From positions 930,001-994,000 of the forward strand of contig NZ_CP033465.1 in assembly GCF_003718715.1 (NCBI RefSeq): 64,000 nt of DNA, in the 5' to 3' direction. Origin of the DNA: Clostridium sp. JN-1. GTDB taxonomy: Bacteria > Bacillota > Clostridia > Clostridiales > Clostridiaceae. Shown here piece by piece: positions 52,490 through 61,323 of this stretch; the stretch's first letter is position 1; every line of letters starts with the position of its first letter. The notes beneath the pieces were generated by a model. The model worked only from the letters and a program-made list of their open reading frames with translations. It made no database searches and was not told the DNA's origin. A program made the translations under genes and the position numbers.

Positions 52490-53581
52490 TTAAGGTACTA
52501 ATTTTTTAACATATAAGTCATTTTCATTTCTTAAATCAAGAAATCCATTGTTATCAAGCAGCAGCGGTTTTGTTAAATCAGTTATATTAACTTGAATTAC
52601 TTTGTATGATTTGTTGTTACTTAAAATTACATTTTCACCTATATAATAATTTATTATGTGACTTAGAAATACATTACAGTATTTACAGTCTAGTTTACCA
52701 AGCCCTTCATCTTGAATGAATTTTAATGCTTCAAATGGACCATTGGCCTTTTTAAAATATCTATCTGAGCTAATATTATCAAATAAATCCGCAATAGCTA
52801 TTATTTTTGCAAATTTATGAATTTTATCTTCCTTAATTCCAAAAGGATAACCTAAACCATCCATTTTTTCATGATGCATTAATACACCACAAGTTACAGA
52901 AAAGTTTAGGTATGGAATTCGTTTTACAAAGTTGTATCCCAGCACCACATGGGATTTATAAGTTTCATATTCTTTTTGCGTAAGATTTGGAAACTTATTT
53001 AGTAAATTTTTGCTTAATTGCATTTTCCCAAAGTCATGGAATATTGCAGAATACGTTAATAAATTCAATTCTTTTTCACTAAAGTTCAACCATTTACCAA
53101 GTATATAGCTTATAGCTGCTGTATTTATACTGTGTCTATAGATAGGATCACCCTTGCTGCCATAAAAAATTATATTTCTAATAACTATTCCTGTGGATTT
53201 TAATTCGTTTTGCAGCTTCTTTGAAAATACTCTTATAGGATCTATTTCTGGAACTTTTAGATTTGAAATATCATTAAAAATATCTTTAAGATTTGAAGAA
53301 AATTCATTAAATGTATTTTCAAGTTCATGTATTGTTTTAATTTTTAAATTTGAAGGTTCTTCATAAGATTTCACTTTAGAATTATCATGAAATTCTGTTG
53401 TATCTTCTATATAAACATCTACTTTATTAATAATATAATTTTTCTTTAACTTTTCTATAGCTTGTTCTGTAATAGCTACATTTTTTGCAACTAATAATTT
53501 ACCTTCAAATGTAATGTCGCTTGCTGATATCATTCCCGGTTTTAGTTTGCTAATTAGTAATGAACTTTTTTTAAATGACAT
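52490..53581 (-). CDS. HD-GYP domain protein (probable c-di-GMP phosphodiesterase)
   Basis: 363 residues. An N-terminal domain of about 140 residues without recognised motif (starts MSFKKSSLLISKLKPGMI, as in many clostridial HD-GYP proteins) is followed by the HD-GYP domain: HSINTAAISYILGKWL, HDFGKMQL, HVVLGYNF, MHHEKMDGLGYPFG and IIAIADLFDNISSDR. All metal and GYP residues are present, so it should hydrolyse c-di-GMP. No membrane segment or receiver domain is seen. Confidence 0.88.
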   Translation of the reverse strand: MSFKKSSLLISKLKPGMISASDITFEGKLLVAKNVAITEQAIEKLKKNYIINKVDVYIEDTTEFHDNSKVKSYEEPSNLKIKTIHELENTFNEFSSNLKDIFNDISNLKVPEIDPIRVFSKKLQNELKSTGIVIRNIIFYGSKGDPIYRHSINTAAISYILGKWLNFSEKELNLLTYSAIFHDFGKMQLSKNLLNKFPNLTQKEYETYKSHVVLGYNFVKRIPYLNFSVTCGVLMHHEKMDGLGYPFGIKEDKIHKFAKIIAIADLFDNISSDRYFKKANGPFEALKFIQDEGLGKLDCKYCNVFLSHIINYYIGENVILSNNKSYKVIQVNITDLTKPLLLDNNGFLDLRNENDLYVKKLVP

Positions 53582-53717
53582 ATTATTTCACCCCGTATAC
53601 ATTAATAACCTAGTAACATATAACATTTATGTATATATAATCGTGATATTTTTGAATTTCTAAATACCTTATTGAGATTCAAGAGGATATTTATAATGTA
53701 GATAAAAGACAATACTT

Positions 53718-53726
53718 TGGTATAAT
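53718..53726 (+). promoter_or_regulatory. Extended -10 promoter of fetAB
   Basis: TGGTATAAT, a TGn-extended -10 box, lies about 105 bp before the fetA start. The -35 region is weak, as is allowed with an extended -10. Confidence 0.5.
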
Positions 53727-53830
53727 AGTATCTGTAGTAATAAAGGTAAAAAGCAATGCTTTTAGCTAAATGTGTAAAATTGCAGGTGTTTTTTGATTGA
53801 ATATTACAACTAGATTGAAAGGAGGAATTT

Positions 53831-54490
53831 ATGTTGTCTTTACTAGAATTTGAAAATGTATCTTATTTTAATGATGGAAAATCTATATTAAAAGATATAT
53901 CATTTAAAATTGATCAAGGTGATTTTGTTTCTATAGTAGGTCATTCTGGAAGTGGTAAGAGCACATTTTTAAAATTGTGTTCATACCTTATAAGTCCTAC
54001 AGGAGGAAATATAAAATATAAAAATAAATGCTGCTTGGAATATAATCCAATAGAATGGAGAAAAAATATAGCTTATTGTTTTCAAACTCCACATCTTTTT
54101 GGGGATACTGTTATAGATAACTTGAAATTTCCATACACCATAAGAAATACTAAATTTAATCTAAATAGGGTAAAGAAACTTTTTTCAAGTTTTAAATTAG
54201 ATGAGTCCTATTTGGATAAAGAAGTTAAAAACCTTTCAGGAGGAGAAAAACAGAGAATAGCACTTATAAGAACACTGCTATTTGAACCAGAAGTACTTTT
54301 ATTAGATGAAGTTACATCAGCTCTAGATGTAGATAATACATCAATTGTTGAAGGTGTAATTCAGTCTTTAAATGAAAAAGGTATTACAATTTTATGGGTA
54401 ACTCATAACCCGAAACAAAGTAAAAAATATGCAAATAAATTATTGACAATAGAAGATGGCAGGATAAAATCACTGGAGGTGTTAAAATGA
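53831..54490 (+). CDS. fetA: ABC transporter ATPase, FetA/YbbL type
   Basis: 219 residues: Walker A GHSGSGKST (near 38), Q-loop, signature LSGGEKQRIAL (near 136), Walker B VLLLDEVTSALD and the switch histidine in WVTHNPKQ. Adjacent to and overlapping fetB. In E. coli the FetAB pair exports iron and helps in oxidative stress. GGAGG precedes ATG 53831. In an Fe-S-rich anaerobe iron homeostasis is a plausible role, but the substrate is inferred. Confidence 0.88.
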   Translation: MLSLLEFENVSYFNDGKSILKDISFKIDQGDFVSIVGHSGSGKSTFLKLCSYLISPTGGNIKYKNKCCLEYNPIEWRKNIAYCFQTPHLFGDTVIDNLKFPYTIRNTKFNLNRVKKLFSSFKLDESYLDKEVKNLSGGEKQRIALIRTLLFEPEVLLLDEVTSALDVDNTSIVEGVIQSLNEKGITILWVTHNPKQSKKYANKLLTIEDGRIKSLEVLK

Positions 54491-55248
54491 ATGGTTCAGC
54501 TGAAATGAATATTTCATCACTTCTTATATCATCAGTACTTGTTTTGATTTCACTTGGCTTTTCGTATTTCCAAAAGCTAAAACTTGAAAAAGAAACAATT
54601 ATTGGTGCAATAAGAGCTGTAGTTCAATTAACTATTGTTGGATATCTTTTAAATTACATATTCGGATTAAAAAACCCGCTGTTTACTACATTTTTACTAT
54701 TATTTATGATTTTTAATGCCTCATATAATTCTGCAAAGAGAAGTATAAAATTAAAAAGTGGTTTATGGATATCATTTGTTTCAATATCAATTGGAACTAT
54801 TATTACTTTGGCTGTACTCTTATTTTCTAAGGCAATTAAGTATGAACCATATCAAATAATACCTATAGGAGGAATGATAATAAGTAATTCAATGGTAGCA
54901 ATAGGATTATGCTTTAATCAAATGAGCTTGAATTTTAAAAATAAGAAAGAAGAAGTTGAGACTAAACTAGCGCTTGGTGCAGATATTTTACCAGCATCAA
55001 TAAATATAATAAGGGACTCTATTAAAACTGGAATGCTTCCTACTGTAGATTCAACAAAAACACTTGGAATTGTATCATTACCTGGAATGATGACAGGACT
55101 TATTTTAGCAGGAACGTCACCTATAAATGCTGTTAGATATCAGATAATGGTTACATTTATGATGCTTTCAACTACATCTATAGCATCATTTATAGCATGC
55201 TATTTGTACTATACCAACTTCTTCAATGATAAAAAACAATTGATATAA
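54487..55248 (+). CDS. fetB: FetB/YbbM-family permease (UPF0014)
   Basis: 253 residues with about seven membrane helices and the UPF0014 pattern (GAIRAVVQLTIVGYLLNYIF, GGMIISNSMVAIGLC, LPGMMTGLILAGTSPINAVRYQIMV). It forms the membrane part of the FetAB exporter. The start overlaps the fetA stop (ATGA) and follows GGAGG, so translation is coupled. A hairpin terminator follows 10 bp after the stop. Confidence 0.9.
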   Translation: MNGSAEMNISSLLISSVLVLISLGFSYFQKLKLEKETIIGAIRAVVQLTIVGYLLNYIFGLKNPLFTTFLLLFMIFNASYNSAKRSIKLKSGLWISFVSISIGTIITLAVLLFSKAIKYEPYQIIPIGGMIISNSMVAIGLCFNQMSLNFKNKKEEVETKLALGADILPASINIIRDSIKTGMLPTVDSTKTLGIVSLPGMMTGLILAGTSPINAVRYQIMVTFMMLSTTSIASFIACYLYYTNFFNDKKQLI

Positions 55249-55256
55249 CATTATTC

Positions 55257-55287
55257 TACCCCAGGGGTCATAAATACCCCTGGGGTA
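55257..55287 (+). terminator. Terminator after fetB
   Basis: TACCCCAGGGGT and ACCCCTGGGGTA form a 12-bp perfect stem around CATAAAT. Further downstream, AACTGCAAGCTTTGCAGTT followed by TTTT (55297-55320) can form a second hairpin overlapping the thiF end. The GC-rich arms are unusual for this genome. Confidence 0.8.
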
Positions 55288-55295
55288 GTTTCCAC

Positions 55296-56045
55296 TTAAC
55301 TGCAAGCTTTGCAGTTTTTTCTTATGGATGTTTTAATTTTTCTAAACTCCATTTTAAGACCATCGTATATTAAAAGATATCCAGTGAGTAGTTTCCCTAT
55401 TCCAATGATATATTTTATAGCTTCAGTTGCTTGAATAGTACCTATAACCCCTGGGGTAGTTCCCACTATTCCAACTTCTTTTGAAGTTGGAACAGCACCT
55501 TTTGAAGGTGGATTTAAAAATATGCATCTATAGCAGGGTCCTTTATTAGGAACATAAGTCATAGTTTGACCATTAAATCTTATGACACCGCCATAAGAAA
55601 AAGGTTTTTTTAGATTAACACAAGCATCATTTATGAGAAATTTTGATTCAAAGTTGTCCGTGCAGTCTAAAATGAAATCATAATCTACGTCATTTATTAC
55701 GTCATTTATATTGTTAAAGTCAAGGCGTTCATTGTAAGTTATTATATTCATATCTGGATTCAAATTTGAAAGAGTTTCTTTTGCAGATAAAACTTTTAAT
55801 GTTCCAATATTTTTTGTCATGTGAACTATTTGCCTTTGGAGATTTGATAGATCTACTTTATCAAAATCAACAAGTCCAAGTGTTCCAATACCAGCAGCAG
55901 TAAGGTATTCTGAAGCTGGAGAACCAAGTCCTCCAGTTCCAATAACCAATACTTTGGAATTTAAAAGCTTTTCTTGACCATTTTCTCCAATTTCTTTTAA
56001 TACAAGGTGTCTTGCATATTTTTCACGCATCTTTTCTGTCAGCAT
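55296..56045 (-). CDS. thiF: ThiF/MoeB-family adenylyltransferase
   Basis: 249 residues: nucleotide-binding VLVIGTGGLGSPASEYLTAAG (first 14 of this form the loop), DLSNLQRQIVH, DCTDNFESKFLINDAC and the zinc cysteines CYRC and CKAC. It adenylates the C-terminal glycine of ThiS for sulfur loading in thiazole synthesis. ATG 56045 is preferred because GGAGG is 7 nt upstream; the next ATG upstream overlaps the thiE end too closely. Last gene of thiSGHEF. Confidence 0.9.
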   Translation of the reverse strand: MLTEKMREKYARHLVLKEIGENGQEKLLNSKVLVIGTGGLGSPASEYLTAAGIGTLGLVDFDKVDLSNLQRQIVHMTKNIGTLKVLSAKETLSNLNPDMNIITYNERLDFNNINDVINDVDYDFILDCTDNFESKFLINDACVNLKKPFSYGGVIRFNGQTMTYVPNKGPCYRCIFLNPPSKGAVPTSKEVGIVGTTPGVIGTIQATEAIKYIIGIGKLLTGYLLIYDGLKMEFRKIKTSIRKNCKACS

Positions 56046-56665
56046 TTGCATTCCTCCGTTTTAACTTCTTTAAAGTGTTTTTTTAAGTTGTTTGTTGTGA
56101 TAAATGGATCGCTTGAAGTCATAATAAGAGACATAACTGCAGCACCACTAACTCCGGTTTTTAATACGCTGTCTATGTTATCTTCATTTATTCCACCTAT
56201 AGCTATGACTGGTATTGTAACTTTACTTAATATATCTTCTAAAAATGAAATTCCCCTGCCTTTGAGTCCTTTTTTGCAGTTCGTTTCAAAAACATGACCT
56301 GCAAGAAGATAGCTGGCTCCTTTTTTATATGCATTTACGGCTTCTGTAGTACTGTGTACAGACACTCCAATAATGCCTTTAAACTTAATTCCACTATTCA
56401 TATAATTTTCATAACTTGTCTGAAATCCTTCAGCATTTAATTTTAAAGCGGCATCGAGGTTACCATTTACTATAAGAGGTGTATTCCTGATTTCAGTAAT
56501 CCTTCTAATTTCATTTCCTATTTGAATTATTTGATTACAATTAAGATCCTTTTCTCTGAGTATTATGGCATCAATACCACCTAAAACTGCCTCGTCTATT
56601 ATATGAAATAATTTTTTTGGGGGGGCTAATTTTCTATTTGTGACCATGTACAATTTTTTACCCAT
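56039..56665 (-). CDS. thiE: Thiamine-phosphate synthase
   Basis: 208 residues of the ThiE TIM-barrel family: LREKDLNCNQIIQIG, PLIVNGNLDAALKLNAEG, GVSVHSTTEAVNAYKKGASYLLAGHVFET, and IPVIAIGGINEDNI...GAAVMSLIM. It joins HMP-PP and the thiazole phosphate. The canonical GxHLGQ region is replaced by AEGFQTSYENY, so it may belong to the TenI/short-ThiE variety; in this operon TenI (thiazole tautomerase) is an alternative. It follows thiH by 4 bp and overlaps thiF. Confidence 0.75.
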   Translation of the reverse strand: MGKKLYMVTNRKLAPPKKLFHIIDEAVLGGIDAIILREKDLNCNQIIQIGNEIRRITEIRNTPLIVNGNLDAALKLNAEGFQTSYENYMNSGIKFKGIIGVSVHSTTEAVNAYKKGASYLLAGHVFETNCKKGLKGRGISFLEDILSKVTIPVIAIGGINEDNIDSVLKTGVSGAAVMSLIMTSSDPFITTNNLKKHFKEVKTEECKC

Positions 56666-56669
56666 ACTA

Positions 56670-57770
56670 TCATAGTCCCCAATCTTTCATTACTGGGAAA
56701 TATCCTTTGGATACTATTACATCCTTAATTTCAGTAAGACTTCTTTTATCAGATATATCAAATTGTTCTTCACCTGGATTTACCTGAGTATGTCCTCCAA
56801 CTTCTGTAGATACTCCCGCTGACATTTTAGTTACTCCAAGTTGGATAAGATTGTTACGCATTTCCATACATTCACGTGTTGTTATGTTTGTGCCAGATCT
56901 TGGTACAAATAGTTTAAGGGCAAGTAATATTTGAACCATATTTTTATCGCTTATTTCATGAAGGTCATTAAATGTTCCAGCATGAGGTCTTATTCTTGGA
57001 ACTGAAAAGTTTACATCGACTCCTTTAAACTTATTTTGAATATATGCACCGTGAAGTCCTCCAAGAAAAGCTTCCCTGTGCCAATCGTAAAGACCATATA
57101 ATGGACCGAGACCTATAGAATACATACCAGCTTCACAAGCTCTTTCAGGAGTTTCAAGTCTATATCTATAGTTTTTCTTTGGACCAGCAAGATGCACTTT
57201 TGAATAAACTTCTTCATTATATGTTTCCTGGTACATTGTAAGGCTGTCTGCACCAGCTTTTATCAATTCGCTGTATTCTTCTTTTGTTAGTGAATATATT
57301 TCAAGACATATTGAACTGAAATATTTTTTTAAAATCTTTACACAATCTCTTATATATGAGACTGGCGAATATATTCTGGATTCTCCAGTTAGAAGTATTA
57401 CATGCCTGAACCCCATGTCATATACTGCTTTAGCCTCTTTGTCTACTTCTCCAATGGTTAAAACTTTTCTATTTATTTTATTTGTGCAGTTATATCCGCA
57501 GTATGCGCATCTATTTTCACAATAGTTGGCAACATACATTGGAGTATATAGTACAACATTTTTACCAAAATACTTAATGGATATGTTATGAGCTTTCTGT
57601 GCCATTTCTTCAATATGTTTTTCAGCAGCTGGAGAAAGTAGTGCTAAAAACTCCATTTCATTTATGCTATCTTTTGAAATTATTCTTTCAATTTGTGAAT
57701 CTGTAACATTATTAAAAAATTTATCATAGTCAAATTCCTTATATTTTTGAACTACATCATAAAAACTCAT
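56670..57770 (-). CDS. thiH: 2-iminoacetate synthase (radical SAM, ThiH)
   Basis: 366 residues with the radical SAM cluster motif CENRCAYCGY (near 88-95), then LLTGESR, CLEIYSLTKEEY, TMYQETYNEEVYSKVHLAGPKKNY and the C-terminal SAGVSTEVGGHT. It cleaves tyrosine to dehydroglycine, the anaerobic source of glycine imine for thiazole; aerobes use ThiO. ThiH next to ThiG confirms an anaerobic thiamin pathway. Confidence 0.95.
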   Translation of the reverse strand: MSFYDVVQKYKEFDYDKFFNNVTDSQIERIISKDSINEMEFLALLSPAAEKHIEEMAQKAHNISIKYFGKNVVLYTPMYVANYCENRCAYCGYNCTNKINRKVLTIGEVDKEAKAVYDMGFRHVILLTGESRIYSPVSYIRDCVKILKKYFSSICLEIYSLTKEEYSELIKAGADSLTMYQETYNEEVYSKVHLAGPKKNYRYRLETPERACEAGMYSIGLGPLYGLYDWHREAFLGGLHGAYIQNKFKGVDVNFSVPRIRPHAGTFNDLHEISDKNMVQILLALKLFVPRSGTNITTRECMEMRNNLIQLGVTKMSAGVSTEVGGHTQVNPGEEQFDISDKRSLTEIKDVIVSKGYFPVMKDWGL

Positions 57771-57781
57771 TTTTACACTTC

Positions 57782-58552
57782 CTATCTTAAAAATCCTGTA
57801 AGAGGAGATGATGGGGCAGCAAATTCTCTTTCAATGCCCGGCTTTGCAAGGAATGCTTTCCTACCTGCTTGTACTGCAAGTTTGAAAGCTTCAGCTATAA
57901 GTACTGGATTTTCAGCTGCTGCAAGAGCAGTATTGGCAAGTACTGCATCAGCACCCATTTCCATAGCTTCTGCAGCATGAGATGGTTTGCCTATACCAGC
58001 ATCTACGACAATTGGAATATCTATTTCATTAATTAAAATTCTTAGAAGTTCCTTAGTTTTAAGCCCTCTGTTAGTACCTATAGGTGCACCAAGAGGCATT
58101 ACTGCTGAAGCACCAATATCTACAAGCCTTTTTGCATCCATTAAATCTGGATTTATATAAGGAAGTACTACAAATCCTTCTTTTGCAAGAGTTTCAGCAG
58201 CTTTTATAGTTTCATAGTTATCCGGAAGAAGATATTTGTTATCTGGAATTACTTCGATTTTTACCCAGTTTCCACATCCCATTGCCTTGGAAATATGTGC
58301 AAGTCTTATAGCTTCTTCAGCATTTCTAGCACCTGATGTATTTGCAACAAGTATGCAATCTTTATTTATAAAATTTAATATATTGTCATCTGAATCTGTA
58401 GAGTGAATATCTATACGTCTCATGGCTACTGTTACAACTTGAGCTTCGGAACTTTTAAGTACCTCTGGAATTATTTTATTTGATGTAAATTTCCCAGTTC
58501 CAACAAAAAATCTGCTATTTATTTTTTTATTTGCTATTACTAATTCATCCAT
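57782..58552 (-). CDS. thiG: Thiazole synthase
   Basis: 256 residues: FFVGTGKF-like [12 protein letters not shown] at the start, the Schiff-base lysine in [46 protein letters not shown] and [31 protein letters not shown]. It builds the thiazole ring from dehydroglycine, DXP and ThiS thiocarboxylate. GGAG upstream; located between thiS and thiH. Confidence 0.96.
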   Translation of the reverse strand: MDELVIANKKINSRFFVGTGKFTSNKIIPEVLKSSEAQVVTVAMRRIDIHSTDSDDNILNFINKDCILVANTSGARNAEEAIRLAHISKAMGCGNWVKIEVIPDNKYLLPDNYETIKAAETLAKEGFVVLPYINPDLMDAKRLVDIGASAVMPLGAPIGTNRGLKTKELLRILINEIDIPIVVDAGIGKPSHAAEAMEMGADAVLANTALAAAENPVLIAEAFKLAVQAGRKAFLAKPGIEREFAAPSSPLTGFLR

Positions 58553-58620
58553 AAAATTAACTCTCCTTTTTTATTATGTTATTAAAAAATTAATATTGTG
58601 TACGTTTACTAAATCATAGA

Positions 58621-58815
58621 TTAACCGCCTCCGACGTAACGGATAATTTCTACTTTAGAACCACTTGAAAGCTTTTTAATTTTATAATTATCTTTATCTA
58701 CTATATTCAAATCCGATTCAACTACAACTGTTTCTTCATTTATGTTTAGTTTGTCCAATAACTCAGATACAGTTAAGTTGTCAGCAAAATTCATTTCTTC
58801 TCCATTTACAATCAC
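58621..58815 (-). CDS. thiS: Sulfur carrier protein ThiS
   Basis: 64 residues of the ubiquitin-like ThiS fold ending YVGGG, the C-terminal Gly-Gly that is thiocarboxylated. The start is GTG 58815, giving MIVNGEEMNF, with AAGGAGGT at the correct distance; the longer open frame upstream runs through the riboswitch terminator and is not coding. First gene of the thi operon. Confidence 0.9.
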   Translation of the reverse strand: MIVNGEEMNFADNLTVSELLDKLNINEETVVVESDLNIVDKDNYKIKKLSSGSKVEIIRYVGGG

Positions 58816-58839
58816 TTTAAGACCTCCTTTCAAAAAAAA

Positions 58840-58866
58840 TATGGAAAGCAAATAATGCTTTCCATA
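58840..58866 (-). terminator. Terminator of the proximal thi riboswitch
   Basis: TATGGAAAGCA and TGCTTTCCATA form an 11-bp stem with a 5-nt loop and eight T follow on the minus strand. It lies 25 bp before thiS. Confidence 0.9.
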
Positions 58867-58886
58867 AAAATCAAACATATCAAATA

Positions 58887-58972
58887 AAGTTTCCTACGTT
58901 GGCATTATCCAAATCAGGTTGTAATGGTAAAAGATAACATCTTACTCTCAGCACATCTATATGAGCTCCCAT
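58887..58972 (-). ncRNA. TPP riboswitch, proximal copy
   Basis: Minus strand boxes: GGGAGCTC, GTGCTGAGAGTAAGATG, ACAACCTGATTTGG, ATAATGCCAACGTAGGAAAC. The CTGAGA and CCTGATTTGGATAATGCC elements identify the thi-box aptamer, here with its own terminator just before thiS. Confidence 0.93.
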
Positions 58973-59000
58973 ACAATATTGTATTTACTTTTAAAACAAA

Positions 59001-59030
59001 AAGGAGTACTTATGTTGTTAAGCACTCCTT
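59001..59030 (-). terminator. Terminator between the two thi riboswitches
   Basis: AAGGAGTACTTA and TAAGCACTCCTT form a stem with one mismatch; on the minus strand TTTTTGTTTT follows. It is the expression platform of the distal TPP aptamer. Confidence 0.88.
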
Positions 59031-59052
59031 GAAATATACATATTAATTGATT

Positions 59053-59135
59053 TGCATCCCTACGGTAGTGTTAACTACATCAAGTTCAAAGGGTCAGGTT
59101 TTAACCTTCTCAACCAAACGGTCCCCCTGCAAACA
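59053..59135 (-). ncRNA. TPP riboswitch, distal copy
   Basis: Minus strand: CAGGGGGACCGTTTGGTTGA, GAAGG, CCTGACCCTTTGAACTTGAT, GTAGTTAACACTACCGTAGG, GATGC. TGAGA, ACCCTT, the ACTTGAT-GTAGTTAA and CGTAGGGA elements are a valid but divergent thi-box. It precedes a terminator and a second complete TPP riboswitch. Confidence 0.85.
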
Positions 59136-59353
59136 CTTTTATTAACTTATATACATATAATACCACTTATTTAGATATGTGTAAACAGTTTATACAAATT
59201 ATACATGTATAATTTTTTCACTTTTTCATTTAAAATTATATTATAAAAACTTTAAACAGACATAAAAACAGTTTATCATATTAAAAAAATTTGTGCTTAG
59301 AAAGGAAAATGTATAATAAATTTTTATGTATTTTTATTGTACAAGGTGAAAAT
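59136..59353 (+). other. Divergent promoter region, thi operon / hydrogenase sensor operon
   Basis: About 220 bp, very AT-rich, with palindromic stretches such as ATTATACATGTATAAT (59201-59216). It must hold both promoters; no known operator (for example a Rex box) can be recognised. Confidence 0.4.
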
Positions 59354-59608
59354 ATGATAATAATTAGTATTTGTGTAGGAAGTGCGTGTTATTTAAAAGG
59401 CTCACAAAATGTAATAGAAAGTCTTCAAAATTTAATTTTAAAATATCAATTAAAAAGTTTTGTAGAATTGAGGGGATCTTTTTGTTTAGGATATTGTGCA
59501 CATGATGTTTCAGTGAAAATTAATGAAGAAGAAAAAGTATATTCTGTTAATGAAAATAATATAGACAAATTTTTTGAAAACGAAATATTGGGGAGGATAA
59601 AAAAATGA
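59354..59608 (+). CDS. Thioredoxin-like [2Fe-2S] protein
   Basis: 84 residues from ATG 59354 (AAGGTGA upstream): ISICVGSACYLKGS and GSFCLGYCAHDVSVKI provide four cysteines in the order of the thioredoxin-fold [2Fe-2S] ferredoxin (NuoE C-terminal-like) domain. It lacks the helical N-terminal part of NuoE. The stop overlaps the start of the next gene (ATGA). It may pass electrons between the hydrogenase complex and the sensor protein encoded next. Confidence 0.85.
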   Translation: MIIISICVGSACYLKGSQNVIESLQNLILKYQLKSFVELRGSFCLGYCAHDVSVKINEEEKVYSVNENNIDKFFENEILGRIKK

Positions 59609-61323
59609 AGTACATGAACTTTTCCAGTGCGAATTGCAAAAACTGCTATAAGTGCTTACGTTCATGTCCGGTAAAGGCTATAAAATTTAAAAATGAGCAA
59701 GCTGAAATTGTAGAAGATAGATGTATAGCATGCAGTCATTGTCTGGGAATATGTCCTCAAGATGCAAGACATATAGTAAGTGATTTGGAAAGAGTTAAAT
59801 ATGCTGTAGCTTCTGGTAAAAAAGTTATAGCAAGTGTGGCACCTTCTTTTCCAGGAGCTTTTGATATAAACGCTAACAAGTTTGTTCACTTACTAAAAAA
59901 GTTAGGTTTTAAATATGTGGAAGAAACAGCAGCTGGAGCAGATGTAGTTTCTAATTTATATAAAGAATATATAAAAAGTGAAAATAAACGAGTATATATA
60001 TCTACGGCATGTCCTTCTGCTAACTATTTGATTGAAAAGTATTTTCCAAGTTTAATTCCTTATATGATTCCGGTAGTGTCACCAATGATTGCTCATGGAA
60101 AATTATTAAAAGAGGTATATGGACAAGATAGTTTTGTAGTGTTTATTGGACCCTGTATAGCTAAAAAAATTGAAACTCAGAGTCTTAAAAATAAAGAAGT
60201 AGTAGATGCAGTACTATCTTTTGAAGAAATTCCAAGTTGGATTCAAAGTTTGAATATGCAGATAGAAGATTTAGAAGAAGAATTTGATGAAAATTCATTT
60301 ATGAATGGAAGAAACTATCCAATGTTAGGTGGTATAGTAAAATGTATATCTTCTGCTATAGAAGAAAAAAAGTTAGAAACTATATCTGTAAGTGGAATAG
60401 AAGAATGTATGGAATTATTTAAAAGTATTGAGAAAAAAGAAATTGATCATGTTTTTATTGAAGTTAACGCTTGCAAGGGAAGTTGTATAGGTGGACCTAA
60501 AATGATTAATAATGAAAAAGGATATTATAAAAGGGTCCAAAAGGTTAAGAAATATATTAGCAGCAAGTGTTTTACTAATAAAAGTAAGATACATCTAAAC
60601 AATCATATAGATTTTGCTGCAGTATTCACAGATAAGCAGATAAAAAAACAAAAGGCATCAGAAGATGAAATAGAAAAAATAATGAACATGATGGGCAAGT
60701 ATAGTGAAGAAGATGAACTTAATTGTGGAGTATGTGGATATAATACTTGTAAAGAGAAGGCTCAAGCTGTATTTGAAGGTATGGCAGAAACAAATATGTG
60801 TCTTCATTATATGAGAAGTAAAGCTGAAAGTGTAAGAAATGTTATATTTGAAAATAGTTTAAACTGTATTATATTTTTAGATGGACACATGAAAGTTAAA
60901 GATATTAATCCAGCAGCTGAAGATATTTTTATGATAAAAATTCAAAATATAAAAAATAAACCTATATCATTAATCATGGATGATGAAGACTTTAAATATG
61001 TTAAAAAAACTGAAAAAAGTATATTGGGTAAAAAAATTTCTAATCCTAAATATAATGTGAATTTTATAGAAACTGTTGTATATCTCAGAAAACAGGATAT
61101 GGTGATGGTTGCACTAGTAAATATTACAGAAGAAGAAAAAAATAGAGAGAAGATTTTAAAGTTTAAAGAAAATACCATAAATACGACTCAAGAAGTTATA
61201 GAAAAGCAAATGAGAGCAGCACAAGAGATAGCAAGCTTACTCGGAGAAACTACTGCAGAAACTAAAATGGCATTAACCAAATTAAAGAAACTAGTAGAAG
61301 ATCAGAAGGGGTGTGACGGTTAG
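59605..61323 (+). CDS. H-cluster-like iron-sulfur PAS sensor (sensory hydrogenase family)
   Basis: 572 residues: two [4Fe-4S] motifs (CKNCYKCLRSCP, CIACSHCLGICP; 11-51), an [FeFe]-hydrogenase large-subunit-like domain (about 70-320), an Fe-S domain CGVCGYNTCKEKAQAVFEG...MC (about 374-410) and a PAS domain (about 412-520) with a short coiled tail. The H-cluster motifs are STACPSANY, IGPCIAKK and VNACKGSCIGGP: cluster cysteines remain, but the first cysteine of TSCCP, which relays protons in catalytic enzymes, is Ala. This and the PAS domain suggest a sensor of H2 or redox state rather than a production enzyme. It precedes a phosphatase and hydrogenase genes. Confidence 0.9.
   Translation: MKYMNFSSANCKNCYKCLRSCPVKAIKFKNEQAEIVEDRCIACSHCLGICPQDARHIVSDLERVKYAVASGKKVIASVAPSFPGAFDINANKFVHLLKKLGFKYVEETAAGADVVSNLYKEYIKSENKRVYISTACPSANYLIEKYFPSLIPYMIPVVSPMIAHGKLLKEVYGQDSFVVFIGPCIAKKIETQSLKNKEVVDAVLSFEEIPSWIQSLNMQIEDLEEEFDENSFMNGRNYPMLGGIVKCISSAIEEKKLETISVSGIEECMELFKSIEKKEIDHVFIEVNACKGSCIGGPKMINNEKGYYKRVQKVKKYISSKCFTNKSKIHLNNHIDFAAVFTDKQIKKQKASEDEIEKIMNMMGKYSEEDELNCGVCGYNTCKEKAQAVFEGMAETNMCLHYMRSKAESVRNVIFENSLNCIIFLDGHMKVKDINPAAEDIFMIKIQNIKNKPISLIMDDEDFKYVKKTEKSILGKKISNPKYNVNFIETVVYLRKQDMVMVALVNITEEEKNREKILKFKENTINTTQEVIEKQMRAAQEIASLLGETTAETKMALTKLKKLVEDQKGCDG

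Noticed and set aside
59201-59216. Rex-type operator before the hydrogenase sensor operon
   Set aside because: ATTATACATGTATAAT is palindromic but does not match TTGTTAA-N4-TTAACAA, and AT-rich palindromes are frequent here.
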